A model generated the notes under the pieces. That model had not been told where the DNA came from and searched no databases. It saw nothing but the letters and a program-made list of their open reading frames with translations. DNA of 64,000 nucleotides, from positions 1-64,000 of the forward strand of contig NZ_CADESW010000005.1 in assembly GCF_902830275.1 (NCBI RefSeq), in the 5' to 3' direction. Numbering within the stretch: position 1 is the first letter of the stretch; each line of letters starts with the position of its first letter. Shown piece by piece: positions 45,601-54,398 of the stretch. The stretch is from Burkholderia stagnalis (GTDB taxonomy: Bacteria > Pseudomonadota > Gammaproteobacteria > Burkholderiales > Burkholderiaceae). A program made the position numbers and the translations under genes.

Positions 45601-46143
45601 CGGCAACTGGCGTCCTACCTGATGTATCCGAAGCAGACGGTCGACTACTACGCGCACGTGCGTGCCTACAGCGATACGTCGGTGGTGCCGACGCCTGCAT
45701 TCCTGTACGGGCTGCAGCCGCAGGAAGAAGCGGCGATCGACATTTCGCCGGGCAAGACGCTGCTCGTGTCGCTGCAGGGGCAGCATGCCGATGCGCAGGA
45801 CGGCATCGTGAAGGTGCTGTTCGAGCTGAACGGCCAGTCGCGTTCTGCACTCGTCGAGCAGAAGACCACCGTGCATGCGGGCAAGGAGCGCCACGGCCTG
45901 CAGCGTGCCGATCCGGCCAACCCGCTGCATGTGGCCGCGCCGATGCCGGGCTCGGTCGTGACGGTGGCGGTGCAGCCGGGACAGCGCGTGACGGCCGGCA
46001 CGACGCTGATCGCGCTCGAGGCGATGAAGATGGAAACGCACATCGCCGCCGAGCGCGACTGCGAGATTGCCGCCGTGCACGTGAAGGTCGGCGAACGGGT
46101 GGCGGCGAAGGATCTGCTGATCGAGCTGAAGGGCGCGGCCTGA
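42634..46143 (+). CDS. pyc: Pyruvate carboxylase
   Basis: The 1169-residue enzyme carboxylates pyruvate to oxaloacetate to refill the TCA cycle. The biotin carboxylase domain (about 1-460) shows ILIANRSEISIRVMRAAAEL, HPGYGFLSEN, the ATP-grasp loop KASWGGGGRGM and FIEVNPRIQVEHTVTE. The carboxyltransferase domain (about 540-810) has LLTDTTMRDAHQSLFATRMR and GVHVLGIKDMAG. The C-terminus is a biotin carrier with the biotinylated Lys in EAMKMETH. All three domains are on one chain, as in single-chain PYC. The ATG at 42634 gives MTPTSIQSIL; a TTG three codons earlier is less likely. It is a single-gene unit. Confidence 0.95.
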   Translation: MTPTSIQSILIANRSEISIRVMRAAAELNMRTVAIYSKEDRLALHRFKADESYLIGEGKKPLAAYLDIDDILRVARQAKVDAIHPGYGFLSENPDFAQAVIDAGIRWIGPAPDVMRTLGNKVAARNAAIAAGVPVMPATAPLPDDLDACKALAAEVGYPLMLKASWGGGGRGMRVLENAQDLETLLPVARREALAAFGNDEVYVEKLVRNARHVEVQVLGDLHGTVVHLYERDCTVQRRNQKVVERAPAPYLDRDGRHALCESALRLMRAVGYTHAGTVEFLMDADTSQFYFIEVNPRIQVEHTVTEMITGIDIVKAQIRITEGGRIGLAEDATDGDGALVARAAGVPEQQAIPLNGHALQCRITTEDPENDFLPDYGRLTAYRSAAGFGVRLDAGTAYGGAVITPYYDSLLVKVTTWAPTAAESIHRMDRALREFRIRGVTSNLQFLENVINHPAFIAGDVTTRFIDKTPELLEFAKRGDRATKLLRYLGELNVNGNAEMNGRTLPALPLPKPVLPKIDTAAAIPAGTRDRLRELGPAKFANWMLDQKQVLLTDTTMRDAHQSLFATRMRTADMLPIAPFYARELSQLFSLECWGGATFDVALRFLKEDPWERLALLRERVPNILFQMLLRGSNAVGYTNYADNVVRFFVKQAASAGVDVFRVFDSLNWVRNMRVAIDAVGDSGMLCEGAICYTGDLFDTSRAKYDLKYYVGIARELQQAGVHVLGIKDMAGICRPRAAATLVKALKDETGLPVHFHTHDTSGIAAASVLAAVEAGCDAVDGALDAMSGLTSQPNLSSIAAALAGSERDPGLNADRLHEASMYWEGVRRYYAPFESEIRAGTADVYRHEMPGGQYTNLREQARSLGIDHRWTEVSRAYADVNRLFGDIVKVTPTSKVVGDMALMMVANDLSVDDVRNPDKDIAFPESVVSLFKGELGFPPDGFPAELSRKVLKCEPPAPYRPGDQILPVDLDAVRTQAEAACEQPLDDRQLASYLMYPKQTVDYYAHVRAYSDTSVVPTPAFLYGLQPQEEAAIDISPGKTLLVSLQGQHADAQDGIVKVLFELNGQSRSALVEQKTTVHAGKERHGLQRADPANPLHVAAPMPGSVVTVAVQPGQRVTAGTTLIALEAMKMETHIAAERDCEIAAVHVKVGERVAAKDLLIELKGAA

Positions 46144-46151
46144 GGATGACG

Positions 46152-46181
46152 CCGCGCGTCCGCCGTCGGGCGGGCGCGCGG
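46152..46181 (+). terminator. Hairpin after pyc
   Basis: A 13-bp GC-rich stem (CCGCGCGTCCGCC with GGCGGGCGCGCGG, one G-U pair) closes a 4-base loop eight bases after the pyc stop. There is no T run, so termination may need Rho. I see nothing supportable in the rest of 46182-46908 apart from the leader of the ProQ-like gene. Confidence 0.5.
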
Positions 46182-46908
46182 ACACGTTGCGCGATCGGCG
46201 CTCGTCGACCGGCTGCACCGGCCGGTGATGATCGGGCCACAGCGTCTTCACGAGATCGCGCCTGTCTTTTTGTCGGTGATCGCGTGTGGGCGCGATGACG
46301 ATGCATGTCGGCCCGCGACGGTGTCGTCGCGAACATACTACGCATTTTCCGAAGAACCGTTACGGTATGCCGTCGTCGGTCCCGCTTGCCGCGGACACAG
46401 CCGGTCGTGGACGACGATCGATGCGGACGCAACGATCATGCGGACGGCAATCCGGCGAGACGAGCCAAGCGGAGCGCCCCATCACCCTTGAAACCGGGCG
46501 ACCGGCGCCGCGCAATCGTTCCGGAATGCTTGTTTCATACTGTGGAACCTGAGTGAAGGGGAGCGAAACCCGGCCAGCGAACGCGGGGGCGGAGAGCGCG
46601 TGCGGGAAACCGGATTCGACGTACGGAGCGGCGGCCCCGCGGCGCGACAAGGCGACCTCTGTCACGACCCGTTGACCTGCGAGTCAACCGACAGCCGCGC
46701 GTATCGGTATACTTCCACTCCTGCGTACCATCCGGCAGCGCGGCGCGATGCCCGACACGGGGTGCGCTCCGTTGCTCATGCGGTATCTTCCACGTCGGTG
46801 ACGGACGTGCCGAACGCCGTCATCCCGAGCCGCCGCGTCAAACCTGGCGCGGCCTCGCGTGCGTTTCGCCGTGGAAGCGACGCTCTCTATTCCTGGTGGA
46901 TTGAATTT

Positions 46909-47619
46909 ATGGGTTTTGAACAACTTGCCGAATTGCGCGACCAGCTCGCAGCGAAGGCCAAGCAGGATCGGAATGCCAAGCGCGCGAAGGCGCAGCCGCA
47001 ATCCGGAACCAAGCCGTCGTCCGGAGGCAAACCGGTTTCGGGGGCCAAGGCGCCTGCCGGCGCGAAGGCGTCGGCTGACGCGAAGGCACCCGCCGGCGCC
47101 CGGCAGGGGCCCCGGGCGCGTCCGTCCGCCGGCGGCAAGTCGTCGGCGCCGGTCGATCCGGTCATCGTCGCGATCGGCAAACTGCAAAAGCGCTTCCCGC
47201 TGGCGTTCCCGCGCAACCCGGCGCCCAAGGTGCCGCTGAAGGTCGGCATCTGGGCGGATCTCGCCGCCGACGCGCAGGCGATCGGCCTGAGCGAAGCCGA
47301 GCTGCGCGACGCGATGTCGACCTGGTGCCGCGGTAACCGTTACTGGTCGTGCCTCGTCGAGGACGCGGTGCGTATCGATCTGCAAGGCAACGAGGCAGGG
47401 CGCGTGACGCGCGACGACGCGGCGCGTGCCCGGCGGCTGAAGGCGCGCGGCCCGCGCAAGGGCCCTGCGCAGGCAGCCAAGGCCGGCACGCAACCGGAGA
47501 AGGTCGAGGCCGACGCCTCGGCTCCGGTTCCGGAGCAGGCCGATGCCGCGGCACCGCAAGTCGAGCAGGCCGAGCCGCAAGCGACGCCGGTCGAGCAGCC
47601 GGCAACGAAAGCCGAGTAA
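46909..47619 (+). CDS. ProQ/FinO-family RNA-binding protein
   Basis: The 236-residue protein has a central ProQ/FinO domain (about residues 83-185), with IGKLQKRFPLAFPRNPAPKV, PLKVGIWADLAADAQAIGLS and WCRGNRYWSCLVEDAVRIDL. The N-terminal 80 residues are a flexible Lys/Ala/Gly/Pro-rich arm with repeated AKAPAGAKA units, and the tail is acidic and rich in Glu/Pro/Ala. This arm-domain-tail layout is typical of RNA chaperones of this family. The ATG at 46909 follows a GGTGGA site; longer open frames upstream lack homology. A strong hairpin follows the stop. Confidence 0.85.
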   Translation: MGFEQLAELRDQLAAKAKQDRNAKRAKAQPQSGTKPSSGGKPVSGAKAPAGAKASADAKAPAGARQGPRARPSAGGKSSAPVDPVIVAIGKLQKRFPLAFPRNPAPKVPLKVGIWADLAADAQAIGLSEAELRDAMSTWCRGNRYWSCLVEDAVRIDLQGNEAGRVTRDDAARARRLKARGPRKGPAQAAKAGTQPEKVEADASAPVPEQADAAAPQVEQAEPQATPVEQPATKAE

Positions 47620-47635
47620 CGCATCGGCGCGACGC

Positions 47636-47672
47636 CATGCTGCCGGCAATTCAATGCATTGCCGGCAGCATG
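47636..47672 (+). terminator. Perfect 15-bp hairpin after the ProQ-like gene
   Basis: CATGCTGCCGGCAAT pairs perfectly with ATTGCCGGCAGCATG around the loop TCAATGC, starting 17 bases after the stop. There is no T run, so this may be a 3'-end stabilising hairpin, or a ProQ-binding site on its own mRNA, as much as a terminator. Confidence 0.6.
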
Positions 47673-47790
47673 AATCTGGATTCGTCCCCACAAGGCGGGC
47701 GTCGCGCGGATCGCGCCGGCCAACGCGCCCGGACGCCGAGCACACGATGAATTTTCCGTGACAGGCAGCCAGCCTGCCTGTCGCATTCCT

Positions 47791-47944
47791 GCATCCTGCA
47801 TCCTGCATCCTGCATCCTGCATCCTGCATCCTGCATCCTGCATCCCGCATCCCGTATCCCGCTTTCCGCTTTCCGCTTTCCGCTTTCAGCTTTCAGCTTT
47901 CAGCTTTCAGCTTTCAGCTTTCAGCTTTCAGCTTTCAGCTTTCC
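47791..47944 (+). repeat. Heptanucleotide array, 22 units in one register
   Basis: The 154 bp are built of 22 consecutive 7-mers that drift in steps: GCATCCT x7, GCATCCC x2, GTATCCC x1, GCTTTCC x3, GCTTTCA x8, GCTTTCC x1. The register never breaks. It lies between the ProQ-like gene and dmeR. Since seven is not a multiple of three, all three frames of an open frame across it differ; no gene is supported here. Confidence 0.95.
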
Positions 47945-48018
47945 ATCCCCGATCCCCGATCTTCGAGGCAGTTCTCACCGCCATCGGTAGGCGAGCCGCT
48001 TGAATGCGCCCGTCGCCC

Positions 48019-48120
48019 GATCAGTTCGGGCGCGCCGATCACGTTCGCCCAGCGCTTGAACGGCGACTGGCCGATGACCCGCGCGATCGGGAAACCATCA
48101 GTTATCCGGAAGATATCCGG
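48019..48120 (-). pseudogene. Relic of a CaiB/BaiF-type CoA transferase gene
   Basis: The minus strand reads PDIFRITDGFPIARVIGQSP, then FKRWANVIGAPELIG. This matches the class III CoA-transferase segment around DGFxxIAxxxxxxFKRWxxxIGxPEL. There is no start, and the frame does not continue as a gene on either side. It is a short remnant only. Confidence 0.4.
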
Positions 48121-48252
48121 TGGCCCGTAGCTCGCTGCGGTTGCCGGTGGCCGGCCGGTTCAGGCTGAGCACGGATTCCTTCCAGTACTTTCTGCATCGG
48201 GTTTCGTTCCACTTCGGAATGTGGATCGGCGCGGAGGCCGATACGCCGTGCC

Positions 48253-48307
48253 ATACCCCCATCCCCTATACAGGTTTCGGCCTTGAGATATACTCCCCCA
48301 CCCTATC
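48253..48307. promoter_or_regulatory. Candidate DmeR operators
   Basis: Two similar C-tract boxes, ATACCCCCATCCCCTATAC (48253-48271) and ATACTCCCCCACCCTAT (48290-48306), lie just before dmeR. RcnR-type repressors recognise TACT/C-tract elements of this kind. Their tandem placement over the likely promoter suits repression of dmeRF. Confidence 0.45.
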
Positions 48308-48319
48308 TGGAGGCCCTCG

Positions 48320-48598
48320 ATGAGTCACACCGTCCGCGAAAAACAGAAGCTGCTCAACCGGGTCCGCCGCATCAAGGGGCAGGTGGAAGCGATCGAGCGC
48401 GCGCTCATGGAAGAGCGGGGCTGCAACGAGGTCCTGCAACAGATCACGAGCTGCCGCGGCGCGATGAACGGGCTGCTGGCCGTCGTGCTCGAGGATCACA
48501 TCCGCACCCACTTGGTCGATGCCGAGCACGACGGCGGCCATGAAGAAGGCAGCGCGACCGAGCAGTTGATCGACGTCGTGCACAGCTACTTCAAGTGA
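48320..48598 (+). CDS. dmeR: RcnR/DmeR-type Ni/Co-sensing repressor
   Basis: The 92-residue protein is a CsoR/RcnR-family helical repressor. The four residues that mark Ni/Co sensors, His3, Cys35, His60 and His64, are all present (MSHTVRE, ERGCNEV, EDHIRTH). Formaldehyde sensors (FrmR) lack this set, so the metal reading is preferred. It should release its operator when it binds Ni(II) or Co(II). A good ribosome site (GGAGG) precedes the ATG, and the exporter gene starts eight bases after its stop, so the two form one operon. Confidence 0.9.
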   Translation: MSHTVREKQKLLNRVRRIKGQVEAIERALMEERGCNEVLQQITSCRGAMNGLLAVVLEDHIRTHLVDAEHDGGHEEGSATEQLIDVVHSYFK

Positions 48599-48606
48599 GA
48601 CGCGAC

Positions 48607-49617
<1,011 letters not shown>

Positions 49618-49620
49618 GCG

Positions 49621-49815
49621 ATGGCCGTCAAGTCACCCTGCATCGACATCTGCTCGTTCGACGGAAGAACGGGATTCTGCATCGGCTGCCTCCGCACGCT
49701 GGAAGAGGCGCGGACCTGGAAGAAGCTGACCGACCATCGGCGGCACCAGATCGTCAACGACCGTGCGCGGCGGCAAGCGAAGCTCGACCGCGGCGCGCCG
49801 CCGGACGGGCAATAG
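49621..49815 (+). CDS. DUF1289 small Cys-rich protein
   Basis: The 64-residue protein has the DUF1289 cysteine pattern: CIDICSFDG (C-x3-C) and GFCIGCLRTLEE (C-x2-C), ending in a basic helix. The four Cys likely bind Fe or Zn. It starts three bases after dmeF and is probably read from the same transcript. Function unknown. No other call is supported. Confidence 0.85.
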   Translation: MAVKSPCIDICSFDGRTGFCIGCLRTLEEARTWKKLTDHRRHQIVNDRARRQAKLDRGAPPDGQ

Positions 49816-49852
49816 CGCCGCGTCGGCCACGCACGCGCCGGCCGCGCGCGTG

Positions 49853-51259
49853 TCACGCGCGGCGCGAATCGCCGCACGGGAAACGCAGCGTGAAGATCGT
49901 CCGCTGCGCGTCGCTCGTCACGGCGACGCTGCCGCGGTGCAGCGCCATGATCGATTTCACGATGGCAAGGCCGAGCCCCGCGTTGCGGGCCGAGCCGTGG
50001 CGCGATGCATCGACGCGGTAGAAGCGCTCGAAGATCCGGTCGAGCTGGTCCGGCGCAATGACGGCGCCCTGGTTCGCGACCGACACGGCCGCATGGTCGG
50101 CACCGACCGCCACCGCAAGCTCGATGGTCGAGCCGCGATGCGCATGCTGGAGCGCATTCGACACGAGATTGCTCACCGCGCGCCTGAACAGCGGCGCATC
50201 GGCGTGCACGTTCCCGTGCCCGTGCACCACGATGCGCACGCCGGCGTCTTCCGCGAGCCCCTGGAAATACGAGGCCAGCCGTTGCAGCTCGTCGGCCGCG
50301 TCGAGCGCGGCGAGCGTCAGGTGCTGCTGCGCGTTGTCGGTGCGCGCGAGGAACAGCATGCTGTCGATCATCCGCTGCAGGCGCTCGCATTCTTCGATGT
50401 TCGAATCGATCAGCGCCTCGTATTCTTCCGCCGACCGTGCGCGTGACAGCGTGATTTGCGACGCGCTGATGATGTTCGCCAGCGGTGTGCGCATGTCGTG
50501 CGCGAGATCCGACGAGAACCGCGACAGCCGCTCGAACGAGCGCTCGAGCCGGTCGAGCATGCGGTTCACCGACAGCGCGAGCTCGTGCAGCTCGACCGGG
50601 CCGCCGCGGATGTCGAGGCGTTCGTCGAGGTTGTGCGCTTCGATCCGGGACGCCTGGCGGCCGATGTCCCGCACCGGCAGCAGCCCGCGCCGCGTGACCG
50701 CATGGCCGAGCGCGCACACCAGCAGGGCGCCGGCCGCGATCGCGAACCAGATGTGGTCCCGGTAGCTGTCGAGCAGTGACTGACGGTCATCTGCGGCGCG
50801 CACGAGCAGCATCCGGATCGCTTCGCCGGACGGCAGTACGACCTTCGAGAAGATGCAGCGCGCCTGCCCGATCGCCTTGGGCGCGCAGGTGAACGGCTGG
50901 CTGTCCGGGTGCGGGCCGTCGGCGAGCGGTTTCAGCGCGGGGTCCGGCCCGTCCGCGTGCTCGACCAGCGGCGTGCCGCGCGCATTGTAGATGCCGAGAT
51001 ATACGCCCGGGTGCGACAGCAGCACGTCGTGAAACACGCCCGGGTTCGTGCGGATGGCTTGCGCCGAACCGCGCGCGCGGGACAACTGCGCGAACTGGTT
51101 CAGCTTGCCGCTGATCTCGATGTCGTCGCGGCGTTGCAGCTCGGCGGACAGCGACCGGTACAGGTACGCGCCCGTCAGCGAGAACACGAGCCCCGCGACG
51201 GCGGCGAACGCGAACGTCAGCCGCTTGAGCAGCGAGTAGGGCGAGGGCGCCGCGCTCAC
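49853..51259 (-). CDS. copS: Heavy-metal sensor histidine kinase, CopS/CusS-like
   Basis: The 468-residue protein has two membrane segments (about residues 14-34 and 168-188) with a periplasmic sensor loop between them, a HAMP domain, and the kinase core. The phosphorylated His is in [16 protein letters not shown], the N box in [10 protein letters not shown], and the G boxes in [15 protein letters not shown]. It senses periplasmic metal, probably copper given the neighbours, and phosphorylates the regulator encoded upstream. The GTG start overlaps the regulator's stop (GTGA), so the pair is coupled. Confidence 0.88.
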   Translation of the reverse strand: MSAAPSPYSLLKRLTFAFAAVAGLVFSLTGAYLYRSLSAELQRRDDIEISGKLNQFAQLSRARGSAQAIRTNPGVFHDVLLSHPGVYLGIYNARGTPLVEHADGPDPALKPLADGPHPDSQPFTCAPKAIGQARCIFSKVVLPSGEAIRMLLVRAADDRQSLLDSYRDHIWFAIAAGALLVCALGHAVTRRGLLPVRDIGRQASRIEAHNLDERLDIRGGPVELHELALSVNRMLDRLERSFERLSRFSSDLAHDMRTPLANIISASQITLSRARSAEEYEALIDSNIEECERLQRMIDSMLFLARTDNAQQHLTLAALDAADELQRLASYFQGLAEDAGVRIVVHGHGNVHADAPLFRRAVSNLVSNALQHAHRGSTIELAVAVGADHAAVSVANQGAVIAPDQLDRIFERFYRVDASRHGSARNAGLGLAIVKSIMALHRGSVAVTSDAQRTIFTLRFPCGDSRRA

Positions 51260-51927
51260 GCGCGATCCTCGAGCACGTAGCCCATGCCGCGGATCGTGTG
51301 GATCAGCTTGTGCTCGTACGCATTGTCGATCTTCGCGCGCAGGCGCTTGATCGCGGCATCCACGACGTTGGTGTCGCTGTCGAAGTTCATGTCCCAGATC
51401 TGCGACGTGATGAAGGTGCGCGTGAGCACCTCGCCCTCGCGTTCCGCCAGCAGTTGCAGCAGCGCGAATTCCTGTGCGGTCAGGTCGATGCGCGTGTCGC
51501 CGCGCCGCACGCGGCGCCGGATCAGGTCGACCTCGAGATCGGCGATCTGCAGCGTGTCGCGCACGCTGCGCGGCGCGCGCCGCAGCAGCGAACGGATGCG
51601 CGCGAGAAATTCCGCATACGCGAACGGCTTCGGAAGATAGTCGTCGGCGCCCAGTTCGAGGCCGGCGACCTTGTCGTCGACCGTGTCCCGGGCCGTGAGC
51701 AGCAGCACCGGCGTCGACTTCTGCTCGCGCAGGCGCCGCAGCACCTCGAAGCCGTCGAGCTCGGGCAGCATGACGTCCAGCACGACGAGGTCGAACGCTT
51801 CGTGCAGCGCGAGAAACAGGCCGTCACGCCCGTTCGTGGCGATGTCGACGGTATAGCTCGCTTCCGTCAGCCCCTGACGGAGATACGACGCCATCTTGGC
51901 TTCGTCTTCGACGATGAGTATCCGCAT
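51256..51927 (-). CDS. copR: OmpR-family response regulator, CopR/CusR-like
   Basis: The 223-residue protein has a receiver domain with acidic residues in [14 protein letters not shown], the phospho-acceptor Asp in [18 protein letters not shown], and Lys in [10 protein letters not shown], and a C-terminal winged helix ([20 protein letters not shown], then [14 protein letters not shown]). It belongs to the heavy-metal CopR/CusR/IrlR group. It is divergent from the copper cluster on the right and should activate it. The 179-bp gap holds a candidate operator. Confidence 0.9.
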   Translation of the reverse strand: MRILIVEDEAKMASYLRQGLTEASYTVDIATNGRDGLFLALHEAFDLVVLDVMLPELDGFEVLRRLREQKSTPVLLLTARDTVDDKVAGLELGADDYLPKPFAYAEFLARIRSLLRRAPRSVRDTLQIADLEVDLIRRRVRRGDTRIDLTAQEFALLQLLAEREGEVLTRTFITSQIWDMNFDSDTNVVDAAIKRLRAKIDNAYEHKLIHTIRGMGYVLEDRA

Positions 51928-52010
51928 GGTGTGATGGTGGTTGATGAAGCAGGGCGGCGCAACGCGAGGATGCGGCCGACAGGCAGGAGGGTACGCTACT
52001 GCCGCACGTC

Positions 52011-52020
52011 TTTCATGAAA
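52011..52020. promoter_or_regulatory. Candidate CopR-type operator
   Basis: TTTCATGAAA is a 10-bp palindrome in the gap between copR and the divergent copper genes. CopR/CusR boxes commonly have a TTTCAT-type half-site. A second TCATG lies 8 bp downstream. Confidence 0.3.
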
Positions 52021-52106
52021 ATCCGGTCATGTTGCGGCCACGGCGTCGTCACCCGTGCGCCGATAAGCTGGGCGTTCCTGATTGCCGCGTGCCCGCTTCC
52101 GCTTCC

Positions 52107-52484
52107 ATGTCGTACTGGCGCAAATTCCTCATCGTCGTGTTGCTGGCCCTGAGCCTGCCGGTTCAGTCGTTCGCGGCTGCGGCGATGTCATGTGCGTTGG
52201 CCGGCGACATGCGGGCCCGGCATGCGGAAGCGGCCGGCGGCGCGCAGCTCCACGACATGCGGGACGATCACGGTCACACCCGCCATGCGGCGCCCGGCGA
52301 TGCGGGCCACGCGCACGCGTGCCAGGCCTGTGCGTCGTGCTGTGTCGGCACGGGGCCGGCGCTGCCGGACGTCGCGGCAGCCGCCCATACGGCCCGCATC
52401 CACGGATTCATTCCACCGCCCACGGCCGCCGCGTCGTTCCTGACCGGCGGCATCGAACGGCCGCCTCGCGGCGCACTCGTCTAG
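52107..52484 (+). CDS. Exported His/Cys-rich small protein of the copper cluster
   Basis: The 125-residue product starts MSYWRKFLIVVLLALSLPVQ, a signal peptide cut near SFAAA, then carries many metal ligands: HDMRDDHGHTRHAAPGDAGH, HACQACASCCVG. The C-terminus has IERPPRGALV. It resembles CopL/CzcI-type small exported proteins found at the head of metal operons, and may bind copper in the periplasm. The ATG at 52107 is chosen since it begins the signal peptide; an open frame back to 52029 would precede it with an unrelated stretch. Confidence 0.65.
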   Translation: MSYWRKFLIVVLLALSLPVQSFAAAAMSCALAGDMRARHAEAAGGAQLHDMRDDHGHTRHAAPGDAGHAHACQACASCCVGTGPALPDVAAAAHTARIHGFIPPPTAAASFLTGGIERPPRGALV

Positions 52485-52559
52485 TACCCGGGATCGCGGC
52501 CGATGCGCCGCGACGTGCAATCCGAACCGGCGGCCGCATGGCGGCCCGCGCGGTGACTC

Positions 52560-52859
52560 ATGACGAGGCAACTCATGCAACTGATTCTTGCGGCGCTGCT
52601 CGGCGCGGCGGCCATTCTGCCGCCGCTCGCGCACGCCACGACGACGCTGCCCGATCCGGCCGATGCCGCGGCGCCCGTGCCCGCGCACGCCGTTCCGTCC
52701 GCATTCGACGGTTACCGGCCCTATCGCGACGGCGACGGCCCGGGCTGGCAACACCTGAATCGCGCGGTGACCGAACCCGCCAGGCGCGCGGCCGCGCCGG
52801 GCAAGCCGGCCGATTCGGGCCGCGCGAACCACGCAACCCACGAGGGCCCGGCCAGATGA
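52560..52859 (+). CDS. Small exported protein of the copper cluster
   Basis: The 99-residue product has a signal peptide (MTRQLMQLILAALLGAAAIL, cut near AHA) and a short mature part with FDGYRPYRDGDGPGWQHLNR and a basic tail. I do not recognise the family. Its stop overlaps the ATG of the TolC-like gene by four bases (ATGA), so it is translationally coupled and probably serves the copper export system. It lacks the Cys/His richness of the preceding gene. Confidence 0.65.
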   Translation: MTRQLMQLILAALLGAAAILPPLAHATTTLPDPADAAAPVPAHAVPSAFDGYRPYRDGDGPGWQHLNRAVTEPARRAAAPGKPADSGRANHATHEGPAR

Positions 52860-54397
52860 TCGAACGATGGGTTTCCCTGCGGGTCGCGGCCAGTGCTGCC
52901 GCGATCGCATGGCTGGCGGGCTGCACGACGTTCTCGCGCGACGGCGGGTTCGACGCGGTGTCCACCGCCGCGCGCGACCGGCTCGGCAAGGACGCGGTGA
53001 TCGTCCGCGGCGACGCGGATCGCGAGACGGTCGCGGCGCGCACCCGCGAGCTGCTCGCGAAGCCGCTCGGCATCGACGACGCCGTGCAGGTCGCGCTGCT
53101 GAATCATCGTGGGCTGCAGGCATCGTATGCGCAGCTCGGCCTGTCGGAAGCCGATCTGGTGCAGGCCGGGCGGCTGCCGAATCCCGGCTTCAGCTTCAGC
53201 CGCACGCGTTCGAACAACGACCTGAGCATCGGCCGGACGTTCTCGGCGAACGTGCTCGGCATCCTGACGCTGCCGTTTGCCGCGCGCATCGAAGGGCGCC
53301 GGTTCGAGCAGACGAAGCTGGAAACCGCCGACGCGATGCTGAAAGTCGCGGCCGATGCGCGCCGCGCATACGTGAACGCGGTCGCGGCCGAGCAGTCGGC
53401 GCGCTACGCGGGGCAGGTGAACGATGCGGCAGGCGCGGCCGCCGAACTCGCGCAGCGCATGCGCCAGGCCGGCCACTTCAGCCGGCTCGAGCACGCGCGC
53501 GAACAGGCGTTCCACGCGGACGCCATCGCGCAGTTCGCGAAGGCGCGGCAGCAGGCCGTCGCCGCGCGCGAGCGGCTGACGCGCGCGATGGGCCTGTGGG
53601 GCGCGGGCACGCAGTACACGCTGCCCGATCGCCTGCCGGCGCTGCCGAAGGATCGCCCCGCGCTTGCGGACCTCGAAGCGTTCGCGATGCGCAATCGCGT
53701 CGACATCCAGGCGGCGCAGCTGCAGACGCAGGGCGTCGCGTCGTCGCTGGGCCTGAGCAAGGCCACGCGTTTCGTCAACGCGCTCGACGTCGGCTACGTG
53801 AACAACTACGAAACCGACAAGGGGCATGAGCGCGGCTACGAGATCAGCGTGGAGATTCCGCTGTTCGACTGGGGCGGCGCGAAGGTCGCGCGGGCGGAAG
53901 CGCTCTACATGCAGTCGGCCAACCGCCTCGCGCAGACGGCGATCGACGCGCGCTCCGAGGTGCGCGAATCGTACGCGGCATACGTGACCAGCTACGACGT
54001 CGCGCAGCATTACCGCGACGAGGTCGTGCCGCTGCGCAAGACCATCTCGGACGAAGTGCTGCTGCGCTACAACGGCATGCTCGCGAGCGTGTTCGAACTG
54101 CTCGTCGATGCGCGCGAACAGGTCGGCGCGGTCAACGGCGCCGTCGACGCGCTGAAGGATTACTGGCTTGCGGAGACCGATCTCCAGCAGGCGGTCGGCG
54201 GCCGCCTGCCGGCACCGGACGCCGCGCAGCGCGACACGCCGCCCGCGGCCGCGGCCACAGCGACTGCAGCTTCCGCAGCTCCCGCAGCTCCCGCAGCTCC
54301 CGCAGCTCCCGCAGCTCCCGCAGCTCCCGCAGCCGAGCCGTCTCCCACGATTCCCGCGGCGCTTTCCGCGCCGGCAACGCATTCGGAAGGTCATTGA
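52856..54397 (+). CDS. TolC-family outer membrane lipoprotein of the copper cluster
   Basis: The 513-residue product has a lipobox (IAWLAGC, Cys23) and the two OEP/TolC repeats: LGIDDAVQVALLNHRGLQAS with LPNPGFSFSRTRSN in the first, and SKATRFVNALDVGYVNNYET with EISVEIPLFDWGGAKVARAE in the second. So it should form an outer-membrane channel. No RND pump or membrane-fusion gene is next to it, so any partner lies elsewhere. The tail after residue 460 carries an Ala-Ala-Pro repeat. It lies between a small exported protein and the multicopper oxidase. Confidence 0.85.
   Translation: MIERWVSLRVAASAAAIAWLAGCTTFSRDGGFDAVSTAARDRLGKDAVIVRGDADRETVAARTRELLAKPLGIDDAVQVALLNHRGLQASYAQLGLSEADLVQAGRLPNPGFSFSRTRSNNDLSIGRTFSANVLGILTLPFAARIEGRRFEQTKLETADAMLKVAADARRAYVNAVAAEQSARYAGQVNDAAGAAAELAQRMRQAGHFSRLEHAREQAFHADAIAQFAKARQQAVAARERLTRAMGLWGAGTQYTLPDRLPALPKDRPALADLEAFAMRNRVDIQAAQLQTQGVASSLGLSKATRFVNALDVGYVNNYETDKGHERGYEISVEIPLFDWGGAKVARAEALYMQSANRLAQTAIDARSEVRESYAAYVTSYDVAQHYRDEVVPLRKTISDEVLLRYNGMLASVFELLVDAREQVGAVNGAVDALKDYWLAETDLQQAVGGRLPAPDAAQRDTPPAAAATATAASAAPAAPAAPAAPAAPAAPAAEPSPTIPAALSAPATHSEGH
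54266..54331 (+). repeat. 9-bp repeat inside the TolC-like gene
   Basis: Seven units of GCAGCTCCC (the first is GCAGCTTCC) plus a partial eighth encode an Ala-Ala-Pro tail. As 9 is a multiple of three, changes in copy number would keep the frame. Confidence 0.9.
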
Positions 54398-54398
54398 C

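Noticed and set aside
42289..46251. 1320-codon minus-strand open frame across pyc
   Set aside because: Mirror of the pyc reading frame; low-complexity Arg/His/Val composition and no recognisable domain.
47651..47836. Repeated MQDAGCR frames on the minus strand
   Set aside because: Pure translation of the heptamer repeat; not a protein.
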